From NCBI RefSeq assembly GCF_021347895.1, contig NC_067126.1:34856482-34920481 (forward strand): DNA of 64,000 bases, written 5' to 3'. The position numbers and the translations under genes were made by a program. This DNA comes from Acanthochromis polyacanthus. Taxonomy: Eukaryota > Chordata > Actinopteri > Pomacentridae. This document shows, piece by piece, positions 50,581 through 61,548 of this stretch; position 1 is the first letter of the stretch; every line of letters starts with the position of its first letter. The notes below the pieces were generated by a model. It saw nothing but the letters and a program-made list of their open reading frames with translations. It was not told the origin of the DNA and made no database searches.

Positions 50581-50860
50581 TAGTAAAATTATCAGTACCA
50601 TAGAGTAAAAATACTCTGTATTGATGTGAAAAGAACATAAATATTGACAAACATACCCAAAAACGCAAAGTAAGTACTTGTAAAGTACCCAATGATTAAA
50701 ACTCTCGCATAAATGTAGCAGTAAACCTTACAAACATCTCCCTCTGAGTTGCAGCATGCAACATAAAGTGGCATAAAATAGCTAAAATCCAAGTACCCTG
50801 AATTTTACTTGAGTACAGAGCTTTAATGAATGAGTGTATTTAGTTACTTTCCAGCACTGA
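50581..50860 (-). repeat. Decayed fish interspersed repeat
   Basis: Order: GTAAAAATACTCTGTATT, AAGTAAGTACTTGTAAAGTA, CAAGTACCCTGAATTTTACT, TGAGTACAGAGCTTTAATGA and AGTTACTTTCCAGCACTG. This resembles a short repeat common in fish whose end reads AGTACTTGAGTAAATGTACTTAG and TTACTTTCCACCACTG. The family name is not certain. A related fragment may lie at 47660-47720. Confidence 0.55.
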
Positions 50861-51339
50861 GCAGAATCCCACATGCATGGCTACACTGTAAAACTCCATC
50901 CATGATCTGGAAACTGTCCCAGCATGCAGCAGACCAGCTCCAGCTTTGTCTTCTGCTCTGAGAAAAGCTTTGAAGTGAGGAGAATGTTAATGAACCTCGG
51001 TGAGGTGCGTCATCCTGATACCACTGTGGTGATGTCATGCTTCATTTCGGCCATTTAGCATGCTCTGATCTGAGAGCCACCTCATTACCCATTTTCCCCA
51101 AGTCACCTCATGGGCCTCGCAGCAGTGCGTGACATCTAGGTCAGTGTTTATGGATGTGGACACTAATTAATCTGACACAACCCAGGGATGCTTAGAGCAC
51201 CAAGAGGTTAGTTCATAAAAAGTTCACCCTCTGCCTCCCTGCTAACTATAGAGCAGAATGTGTTACTTATTTGCACAGTGGACAGCAGTTTCCCCTCATC
51301 TTGTTTTGTATTAGTAAACTATTAGTTTTGCAACCCTTA

Positions 51340-51800
51340 AATCTAAAGGTGACCGAGCTTTCTCCATCAGGGCCATAAGGCTTGCAGAGTTAGTAATGTC
51401 TTTAAAATCACTTTTTAAAACCCACTTTTATAGCCTTGATTTTATGTGAGGTTTACTTTTAGCTTTAATTAGTTTTTTTATTCCCTATTATGTCCTGTTT
51501 ATTTTAGATGTTCTCTTTTGTTTTATTTTACTTTTAGCTGCCTGGTTCTTTGGTCTGATGTTGTCTCTGTAATTCTTTAATTCTCTAAATTTTTCCTTTT
51601 AATTTTAACCCTTGATCTTGTTCTTTAAGTTTCAAACTGCCTAGTTCCCCTAATGAGTTGTGTGCTAATCTAGCTAATTATTCTTTTAATTTTGTGTTAT
51701 TTTACTATTTATTTTTAATTGACTGCTCTGACTTGTCTGCTTTAGCTTGTTTGATTGTCTTGTTTTTACCATGTAAATAAAGTTATTTTTATTATTACTA
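51340..51800 (+). mobile_element. Decayed LINE 3' end
   Basis: With breaks, the + strand reads DRAFSIRAIRLAEL.MSLKSLFKTHFYS at 51355-51440, like the end of an L2/CR1-type reverse transcriptase ORF. An AT-rich 3' UTR follows, ending in ATGTAAATAAAGTTATTTTT near 51780. It is inactive. Confidence 0.5.
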
Positions 51801-54640
51801 GTAAAAACATACATGTTTGCAGCTTTACCAGAACTTAGTTACACAAATACTTCCAAAAGCATTCAGAGATTGCTGTGATCTTAACAATACAAAGGCAAGG
51901 TGGAGAATTATTGCAGAATAAATCATTTTCAGGGATTCCTTTGGCAGCAGAAACTATAGAAAGCATTTCATATGACCAGTTTTGTGTCGTTTTAAAGGGG
52001 TTTTCCACAGATTTAGTGCTTCACTTTCAGAGATCTTGTCATTGTTTTTCCACATGTTCTTCTTGTCTACATTACCCACAATGCAACTAGATAGCCAAAA
52101 GTTCAGTCTGACATTTGAGAGTGTTATGATAGTAGCAACTAATGTAGCCTTGAGCTGTGAGCCTCAAGCTGAGTTAAGGAGTGCACAAAAGAGGTCTGGT
52201 AAACTCCCTTCATTCAAACTTTCTACTCTCTGAGTTTTTGTTTTTAAACTTGCAGTCTTCAGCTGCAGCCGATACCAACTGAAGTGTCAATCAGTGTGCC
52301 CCCTGCGCAGCCGCAGAAGGCCTGAAGCACAAGTCTCCTCATGCGGTAGTACTCCTGATGCAGTTTCACATGTAAATTTGGGGTTCTCTTTTAAGTAAAC
52401 AAAATATTCTTTACAATAAGCACTTAGTTTGCAGTATGTAAGTAACTCTCCTTTGAATCGATGAAGGAGTTTTAGCACAATAACTTTTGCTTCCACCTGG
52501 GATTCGATAAAGGTTCAACCTCAACAGAAAAATATGCATTTGGTACACTTTATTTCAAGCATTTTTGTAAATATTACCCATTTAATGGACTTGTCAGGCC
52601 CATTGCATGCTCAGATAGTCTCCTGATTGTGCGACTTCAAGCAAACAAGAATGTGGATGGAAGGTTGACGACTGAGTAAAATCAAATCAGTGTGATTCCA
52701 CCGTTAGCTGCCAGGTTGGAACCTTGATTTATGAAGGCCTCACCTGTGCAACATGGAGAACACTTTGAACCACTGTGCAATGTCCAACTTGAAATTTCAT
52801 GGTTAGGCCTTGCATAACACCTGTGTGCGTGAATGAGGATGGAAATTCATTTTTAAGATAATTCATTTGCTCTTCGTTAACCACAGGAAAGGGATGTCAC
52901 CATTTAAATTAGAAAATGTGACAAATATCACGCCTAATTTATAACTCAAGTTGCATCTCCGAGGGATGTTTCACTGTAACAAGAGTAGAGATTATTGGGG
53001 ATTCATATAAGCATTTAGAAACCTAATTTAGCTTCAACTGAAGACTTTCCTTTTGTCATATGAATGCTAAGGTAGTAATAATAGTAGAAGAATACTCTTA
53101 ACTATGCAAATAACATAATTCTGCAGAATAATTTCATTTCCTGCAGCAATCTTTATGTCACTGGTAAAATCCACGCATTCAAAGCATAACAGCAAAACAT
53201 ATTATGTCATGTGATGTTTTTGAGGCTGTGAATAGGTGAAAAAGAAGAGCACAGCTTCTTCTGCACAAACTCTAGCACAGTCTGATTAAATGTGAGATAG
53301 GAAATAGTTTGGAAGCTCAGTAAGTTGTTCAAGTGTGATCCCAAAGACAACAGTAGTAACTGACAATATTGCAGTACAGCTGAAGAGCAAGAACACAACA
53401 TTCACAGGAAGCTTTCCTGATTCTGGTCTTTGTACCGACGGTTTTAAAAAATATTATGTAACCACTGTGACACCGATCACATTAAACAAGCAGCCGTATC
53501 AGTGGGCTGTGACTTTTTGGCAGCTGAATCCAAATACCAGAGGACAGTAACGATCTCTGGGTGCCAAAGATTAGATAAAGTTTGACAGACATATTTGTAG
53601 TTTTGGATTGCCCTGTCTGCTGGAGTGTGATGCAACAACGGACAGGACTTTAGTCACGTTAAGTCCGGGTGTTAAGTCAGCAAAGTAAACTGAAAAGTGT
53701 TTATAGTATTAAGTTAAGCTGAGTCATTTAATTGTGTTCTGTTTATGCGGGTGAATCACGTCCACCCATTCTAATGAGTTAATCTCTGTCTTTTCATGCG
53801 TCACTGCAATATGACTTTATGGACCTGCTGCCGGTTTCTGTGTCTTGATCTGTCGCTAACCTTGACTACGTAGGAATGTCTGAAGATAACTTATCAGCCT
53901 GGGTCAACATCCCACCTGACTGCTGTCTGCTTGCTCAGATCAGACAGACTGACCTGAAACCCAATCTTCGAGTGCACTTCAGTCCAGCCTTTGCATCGAT
54001 ACTCATCGCTCCGTTAACTCGAGGGAGGATCCGCCCCGGCTCTGTCAAAACCAAAGACGAGTGTGTGACAAGTTCATTGAGTGTCTGTCTTGCTATTCAT
54101 GAGGTGCAGCTCCAGTCCCATTTGTTATGCATGCTGATATGGTCATCCTAGTCTCTCCTTTACATGTTTCTTCACCAATGATACAAGAGTACAAAGGATT
54201 GTTTGCAGATGTCTGATAATGCACCTCTGAGTCAACCCCTCGCAGATGAAAGAGGAGTGACGCAAAGGTGTTGGGTATCACTTAAGTAAACAGCAGGGGG
54301 ATTGGTGGGTGATGGATGTCGCACATACTTGGAAATGAGTGAGTTCTTTCAGCTGAGCCCTCTCTCTCTCTTTCTCTCACAAAAACATACAGAGTTCTGC
54401 CTTTTTCCCAATCTCACTGCAGTTAACCTATCTTCAGTGTGTGCTCCTGGAGCTCGTGGTCTGACGTAAGTTTACACATTTGTCACAGTGCTGTCATTAT
54501 GTCAACAAAGCTCATCCCTTAACTTTCCTGAGGTGAAATTTGTTCATGAATTTTTAAAGAATCTATACTTCCGGCTGAGAACTGCACCGCTTGTCTGAGA
54601 AAATCAGAGCCACAAAGGAAGCAGTTCTAAACCAATACCC
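51801..54640. other. Intergenic, one unexplained GC-richer patch
   Basis: Mostly AT-rich. A patch at about 53880-54130 has higher GC and a 91-codon open frame that I do not recognise. A (TC)n microsatellite lies at 54357-54381. No gene model is supported. Confidence 0.35.
54357..54381. repeat. (TC)n microsatellite
   Basis: CCTCTCTCTCTCTTTCTCTC, an imperfect CT dinucleotide run of about 25 bp. Confidence 0.85.
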
Positions 54641-54649
54641 GACACCATA

Positions 54650-55133
54650 GGCGTCAGTTTAGGGGGGGACGGTGGGGACGTGTCCCCCCACTTTTTGTCA
54701 GGGGTCATTTTGTCTCCACCACATTCAAATTCTTCACATGTAAGCCGTTGTAAACCCAGTTATTTTCAGCAGTATAGAAAATTCCGAAGCTCCTGAACGC
54801 ACCATCCGCACTCGGCCGAGAGTTGCACAGACATGCAGCACACCTTCGTGAGGTTAAAAAAAAAACGTGCAGATGCTAAATTTGCGCCTGTGCCAAGTGG
54901 AAGCTCTGACCAGAGGCGTGCAGGGGCAAAATTTCGGCCCGGGAGAATTAGTACTATAGCGGCCCACAGACCCCTCTACCTGCATGTACCGATAGCTCAA
55001 CAGGTTGAGCCTCTGCCTTTGGTGCGGTGGTTGTGAATTCGAGCCCAGCTTGTGGTATTTTGCCGCCGTCCTTCGACATTTTCTCAAAGTCCTGTGGTCT
55101 CCATCCCCCCCACTTTTAAAAAAAACTGACGCC
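54650..55133. mobile_element. MITE-like element with GGCGTCAGTTT ends
   Basis: The left end GGCGTCAGTTTAGGGGGGGA and the right end CCCCCCCACTTTTAAAA...AAACTGACGCC form terminal inverted repeats of about 11 bp (GGCGTCAGTTT) backed by G-run/C-run complements. The element is 484 bp long and has no coding capacity. No convincing target-site duplication is visible. The middle contains a tRNA-derived SINE-like piece. Confidence 0.6.
54985..55075 (+). repeat. tRNA-derived SINE-like sequence
   Basis: A-box-like GATAGCTCAACAGGTTGAGC (from 54991) and, 45 bp further, B-box-like GAATTCGAGCCC (about 55036-55046) have the spacing and order of a tRNA gene promoter. The sequence between does not fold as a sound tRNA. 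It is nested within the element at 54650-55133 and is unrelated to the satellite modules beyond the box motifs. Confidence 0.55.
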
Positions 55134-56624
55134 CTTGTCCGACACTTGTACGAAATTAGAAGTCAGGATCTCCCTCACTACAGGAAATTACCTCGAGGCT
55201 ATCAACCAACACACTAAAATTTCAAGTTTTGGCCAAAAGGTTTGATTGTGCAATGACAAATTTGTACAAATCTATCACCAAAACTAGTCCTTCTTTAATA
55301 TTTTATGGGACATTGCTGCTGCACTTTGGGCTACCAATGCCTTAAACAACTGTAATCGGTTTAACAACATGAAAAGACTGTAGAATGATAATGAGGTGCG
55401 ACAGACCATTCTACACAACACTATGTTGGGGCTCAAGAATGGCCTGGCTTTGAGAAAATAATACAAATGTAGCATGCTGGCAAGGCTGTAAGTAGTTTTA
55501 GTTTTATTTCATGGTGGTAGGGGTGTCTCAGTGCTACAATGCCAATACCTAGACGCAATGATAGGGTTTTGATCTAAACAAACCTGTAAATGATGATGAA
55601 CCTGCTGCTGCTGATAATGATAAATCAATTAATTTCAAAACAGAGCATGAGCCTGAACAATATTTGCTCTATATGGCACAAAGGTCAAAATACACCCACT
55701 TAGCGGTCTCAAGAGAAGTTGGAACTAATGAGTAAAATGGGAATTTCATACAATTACGTCAATAACCTCCATTCCACCCCTGTAAACGCAAAAGTAGATT
55801 TCCAGATAAAATTTCCAACAAGCCCACACCCCTGGAAAATGTTTCTTTTAGCTGAGGTGGTCACAACTAGAGAAAAGGAAAAAACAGCCATGATTTCCAA
55901 AAACTAACAGATGCTTTAGAAGTGTTTAGTTCATCTCCAGACATATTTGTAAATATTAAATATTAAAGTATTCAATTTTTAACAGATTCCATACAACAGG
56001 TTATTGTGTACAGTATGTGCTGTAACAAGCCCTTATATTTTCAGAGTATTTCCCTCTTCCTGGCTTTTATCATCTAGGCCAAAGGTAAAAATTCTTCCCC
56101 AGAGACTACAGCTTCCTCCTGCAGTAAATCACTTCCCTGCTTCAGATTTACGGGTGCTTTAACTGCCAGTGTCTCACACACAGTTACACTCCAGATTGAA
56201 CAAGCTCACAGGTTGCATTCAGCCTGTCAGGTCACAGCTGAGATGAAAGGTTGAGTTTAAACAGTTTTCACTGAAAATAGCATCTTATCCCCACATTATC
56301 TTCCGTGTCAGAGTGGTGCTCAAACAGCATCAACAGCCGCTAAACGAGTTACTCGTGCTTGCACAGGTTTGGTGGTTTTGTTCCTCTTGAGGTGAACGTT
56401 CACCCAAACCAGCTGTCAAAGTCAGTCCAGAGTTACCGACTCCAGCACCGTCACACCACCTTTTGGCAACAATATCTGCTATTTTAAGAAAACCTAAGGA
56501 ATTTTAATATTTTAGTAATATCCTGTCAAATGTCTGATGCAATAAAGAGTCAGATATGAAAAAATCTGCATGACATTTACATAAATATTAAATATTGCTA
56601 TGCCACTTTCTGGTTATCTTCAGG
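55134..56624. other. Intergenic, nothing recognised
   Basis: AT-rich sequence with only short open frames. No splice-bounded exon or known repeat is seen. Confidence 0.35.
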
Positions 56625-57060
56625 AAGTGGAGTCGCTGCCATGCCTTCCTTACTGTCATCATGGTGTTGGTAGTCCAGGAGAGATCATCATTAATATGGG
56701 TCCAGGAACCTGAAGGTAGAGTTCCTTTCCACACAGTTTCTGTTGATGATTAGGAGATCGATGTTGATAAATTCTTTTGTTTTTCTGGAGTTCAGGTCCA
56801 GATTGTTCTCTCAGCACACCGTCAGTCTCTGGACTTCATTTCTGTAGGTGGACTCGTCTCCTCCTGAGATAAATCATGTCGTAGAGGAACTTAATGATGG
56901 TGTTAGAAGGTGTTATGGACGGGGAACAGTCACATGCACAGTGAGGAGAGGATGGTACTCAGTATGCATCGCTGTGGGGAGCCAGTGCTGAGTGTGATGA
57001 TGGAGCAGAGGTGGTTACCAATTCTGACTGTCTGGGGGTGGTTGGTTAGAAAGTTCAGCA
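56625..57060 (-). mobile_element. Decayed LINE reverse-transcriptase fragment
   Basis: On the + strand the order GTAGTCCAGGAGA.ATCATC, ATATGGGTCCAGGAACCTGAAG, GTTGATGATTAGGAG, CAGATTGTTCTCTCAGCACACCGTCAG and CTGTGGGGAGCC.GTGCTGAGTGTGA is the reverse complement of a fish non-LTR RT region. That region normally reads ADDTT, followed by a WCxxNxLxLNxxKTK-like block. Frameshifts have destroyed it. Confidence 0.6.
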
Positions 57061-57819
57061 AAAGGTAGAAAGCTCAACGAAGCAACACTAGAAAAGGAAA
57101 AGTGTGAGACCAACAGTAATATAGTGCATGTGACTTTTTTATTTCTGTCAACAGAATACAGATAAAACCGAAGCTCTCATTATTGGAATCAACCAATAAC
57201 AACTAATGCACTCAGTCAGAAATCTTTATGTTTGAGAAAACTCATACTTTAACAAACAAACAAAAGCATGACCTGGACTCCATTAGCCAACTACTGTCTG
57301 TCAAAATGTAAAAGTTTTCACCTCATTTGATCATAACTTGAGTTTGTCTGGTTTCGAACAGTTTGTGCATCATCATCCAAACACTCTGAACACAAACTAA
57401 CTCTTTGACTAAAGTTCCAAAGCACTTTTTATTTCACTGTTTTTGTGTATTCTGCTTGTAGAGTTACATCTTAACACAAACTAAAGCTTTCAAAAATTAT
57501 CAGAAACACATTTTATGCCCATAAAGTGATAGGAGATAACAGAAAACTTAATTTGTTATTTATTTTTGTCAGTGGCATACATGTAGTTTTGTGGTTAAAC
57601 ACCTTAAAAATGAACAAGAAGATTAAAAAGCATCAAGTACAGCTTGTAAAAACTCACATTCAGTTTTGGGACGCATAATCAACACTTAGAAGTGGTTATA
57701 TTAGATATTTAAACAGAACATTTTCTCATGTTTATCAGGACTGAATGGTCACAGAAGCTGTAAAATCTCCATTCTGTTAATCAGTTTGACAGTTATGCTC
57801 AGTTCTACACACAAGGCTG

Positions 57820-58390
57820 TGCAATAACAATAATAACTTTTATTTCTATAGCATCTTTCGAAACTCGTGCTTGAGGAAGCATAAAGCATTAGAAAACAAC
57901 AATGAAAGAATACAATAAAACATCAGTAAAGACGATGCAACCTTGAAAAGAGCAGGATTTTTGAACTGAGGGTCCGACTGAGCTGTTCAGACTGTAAGAG
58001 GCGACTGGGGCTAAAACAGTAAACAATGGTGCCCCTTTGTTTTAAGCTTGGACTGACTTTAAACAAAGACTCTTAGATCTGAAAGATTTTGGTTTAGAAT
58101 AAAGGCGTTTTAAGTTCAGAGATGTAGAGTGAGGCCAGACAGTGTAGTGATTATAAAGTAATCAGCTGAATTCTGTAACAAAAGGGGAGTGTAAATTACC
58201 CAGGATTGGAGTTATGGCTTCCTTGCGTCAAGTGTTTGTGAGTCATCTTGCTGCTGAGTCTGAATCAGCTGTAATCAGGTGATTGCTTCTCCACTGACGC
58301 AGGTAAACAGTGAGTTGTGATAGTCCAGGTGGGAGAAAATGAGTGTGATTAAGCTGCTCAGCAACATTTCTGGGGAGAAAGGATTTGACC
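57820..58390. mobile_element. Probable L2/LINE-like remnant
   Basis: It starts with AATAACTTTTATTTCTATAGCA, a form of the fish tail TTTATTTATATAGCACCTTT. It continues with words such as GAGTGAGGCCAGACAGTG, GATTATAAAGTAATCAGCTG and GATAGTCCAGGTGGGAGAAAA, which resemble an untranslated part of fish LINEs. Assignment is by overall likeness only. Confidence 0.4.
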
Positions 58391-59419
58391 TTTATTTTTC
58401 TAATTTGTAGATGTCATAAATGGACCAAAGTTTAGCTATCGTTGCATTAGCTGAAACAAGAACTGCAACAACACATGCAGTGGTTGCATTCAGAACATTC
58501 CAACGTTAACAACATAAACTCCCTCATGTTGAATTCTGTGTCCGATTCCACAGGGTGTTTACTTAAGTTTGAGGTGCTGCTTTCTTTAGGAATGCTCTCT
58601 TTGCATCTTTGACATCCTGGCTGTGAGTTGTCCCTGATTACCTTCCTCAAACACTACACATCTCTATGCATGACTTGGTGTGTGTTTTGTTTTCCCACAA
58701 ACTGGTGAGTTGGGTTTTCAACAACTGATGGATTTTTGCGCAATTCTTGAAATCTGAAACCGGTTGCTGCAATAAACCAAATACTTCACACTACAAAGAA
58801 AACACCCACACCCTAAATCTGAGGTTAAAAACTCTGCATTTTAACCTCATTGTAACTTTGTGTGCTGGAGTGTAGACACAAACCAAACACGTATCACCGT
58901 TATCACATTTTCAGACAGCAGTGCAGATATAGTAATAGCAAAGTTGGAATTTCAGAGCTACTCCTTGTTATGGGATCACAGTTGAGCTTTAATCAGTTTT
59001 AAATGACAGTTTAGTCCTTTTAAGGTGTCAGGTTCTGTTTAACACACTCTTCTGTGCAGCCGCAGCAGCTTTTGAGGAAACACATGGATATTATTTGCTT
59101 GTATTTACTTGTCAAATGTCACAATGTGGAAAACATAATCGCACATATTTCATCAATTACACCTGAAACTACAAGAAAGGCCTCCATATTTCTAAGCTCC
59201 AGACACATGGAACAAATCACAAAGGACTTTAAATTGAAGCATAGTGGTGTTGCTCACAAAGTGTAACATCCTGACATTGGAGCTGGGTGAAGTGCTTATA
59301 ATTGGTCCTAAATTGCCCTACAATCTACGTTTTCATTTTGACCTGTCAAACATAAAACCAAGGAAGAAGAAATGTACAATTACAGATGTGACGATGTTGC
59401 AGGTCAAAATCTTATTGCT

Positions 59420-59560
59420 CTGAACCCTAACCCCAACCGTTTTGCACTGTTGTTGGGAATGAGAGATGCAAGCATTTCACTGCCAGTAATTGCTTTATGT
59501 ATTTTTTAGTATGTGACAATAAAACTCTTGAATCTTGAATCTGAAATAAAAAAAATGTAG
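59420..59560 (+). mobile_element. LINE 3' terminal remnant
   Basis: GCAAGCATTTCACTGCC, GTATGTGACAATAAAACTCT and TGAATCTTGAATC are the typical end of a fish LINE (..GTGACAATAAAG then a TTGAATC repeat). The coding part is not recognisable upstream. Confidence 0.55.
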
Positions 59561-61366
59561 ACCAAGTTTTAAAGAATACACTGACAAAGTGGTTAATTAT
59601 GGTATTGTAGAAGATCGATATAAAGACCGTTGCTAGCGTTGCTCAGTGGAGTTCTACCTGCGGAACGACAGAGCCAGAAGGCAATTGTTTACTTCCAACA
59701 GAAATCTCTGATCTCACTGAGCTTTACAAAACTGCCGGGGTGAGACATGATATTCCAGAGGAATTTCTACGAAAGAGGCGTGGAGGGAGATGAGCTGGAG
59801 TAGACAGGAACAGGAGGAATGGAGAAATAGTTTGGAGAAAGGTTTATAGACTGCTCAGTCCTACCTCACCTCACTCCTTCTCTGTTGCACAATAATATTG
59901 AAGATTAACACTTTTTGTTTACAACATAGTTCCTTATGTATTCTTTTATAGTTTTGATATCTTCAGTATTAATATATAATGTATAAAATAATGAAATAAA
60001 AAACAGTGAATGAGAAGGTGTGCCCATATTTTTGACTGGTTGTGTATTTTTAACTTTTTGTTTTCTGTCTATCTATATTGTGTTTATGTTGTTGTTGCGT
60101 TTTGCTGCTAATTTGTCCAATTTGAGCTGCCAAGTGAGATCTTTTGTAATTCTTTGTCATTTATACCTTCCAAAGAAAGCTAATAAGCAGTGTTCAATAT
60201 TTATGTGCTCATTTATGGTCTTTGATCTTGAATTAAACAGCACTACTGTTTTTTAATTCTTCGCAAATCTTCATGGAGTCATTTTTATTGTCTTACTTTG
60301 TTTAATTTCTGTTGATACTTGATGTCACTGAACAAAAATCCCCTCTTGTGATGTTATTGTTCCTCTGTTGCTTGAAAACTAAATTAATAGTGAGTGTTGC
60401 TATCAGCAAAGCCACAATACAGCTTCAAGGGACCGTAGGACGTGTCAGAGGAAACGCTCACAGAGGATCATTTGTCAAAAACATCATAAATGCATCTTGA
60501 AACTTCCCCAAAGCATTGTACATTATCTCTTAAAGTGCAGCACATACCTCAACAACAGTATGGTAATATGAGATTCTGCTCCATCACTCTGGAGTCTGTT
60601 AGATATTATTTTTACTCTTCCTTGCTGCCTTATCTCAGAGCTGCACACGTTACAGCCGAGTCAACCAGTCGTCCCCACAGTGATTTTTCTTCTCTCTGAC
60701 GGTTTTCACTTCCTCCCACATTCAATGCAATGGATTGCATCAAATTGAGGTATATGTAGTGAGCCATATGTGGCTTTACGTGATTCATTGTGTTGCTGCA
60801 GAGAAGAAATGTGCTTTTCCTGCACACACTGTTCCACCATCTGTCCTTCACAGTATTCAGCATGCTGTAGCCTCGCTGGTCGCTTCCTATGTTTGGTCAT
60901 GAATTGTTCTTTTGCTCTTTCATCACATTCTGAATTCGTCTGCGCGACACGTGTTCATTAACACATCAGCCAATGCATCTGTCACCGTCTGTCGCAGAAA
61001 TAAAGGACTATGGAGACATACCTGTAGGTCATTAGTCACTTACTCAGTGAGGCGCCCTCCAGGGAGAGTCGACCGATCATCAGGCCCAGCGGTGATGCAG
61101 TCTTGCTGGACACGCTGGTGGGGGCTGGGAGTCGCTTTGGAGGTGACATCAGTTGCTTCTGACGCCAGTACAACACCTGCTCTTACACTGAGAGAGTGCC
61201 ATCAACAACCTTCTTTTTTTCCCTCGATAAAAGTTAAATTATGCATTGTTTTGTCTACCAGCTTTAACTCTTGAGCTTTCAGGCAATATTCCCTTTAGCA
61301 GTTACATACGAGTATACTACTATCGTTCTTTGTGCATATATAAAGTCATGGAAAAATGTGCAAATA

Positions 61367-61548
61367 TACAGTCATAGAAAATCATGGAAAATGTCTGACA
61401 TCAGCTCTGAAATTACAATCTAATGAGATATGTTTGTTGTTATCATTATATTTCTCCAAACAAATGTACCTTTAGTTGTACCAGGCATTAAAATGAACAA
61501 GAAATTGAAGAAAACAAGTGTGGTCTAACATTTTTTTCCATGACTGTA
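61367..61548. mobile_element. Tc1/mariner-type MITE
   Basis: Terminal inverted repeats CAGTCATAGAAAA (from 61369) and TTTTTTTCCATGACTG (to 61546) are flanked by TA on each side, the target duplication of Tc1/mariner elements. The 178-bp body includes CAAATGTACCTTTAGTTGTA and CCAGGCATTAAAATGAACAAG, known from a common fish non-autonomous element of this type. A further partial TIR-like AAGTCATGGAAAAATG lies at 61343. Confidence 0.8.

Noticed and set aside
53876..54151. Exon or short gene in the GC-richer patch
   Set aside because: The 91-codon frame has no recognised domain and no supported splice partners; left as an unexplained patch.
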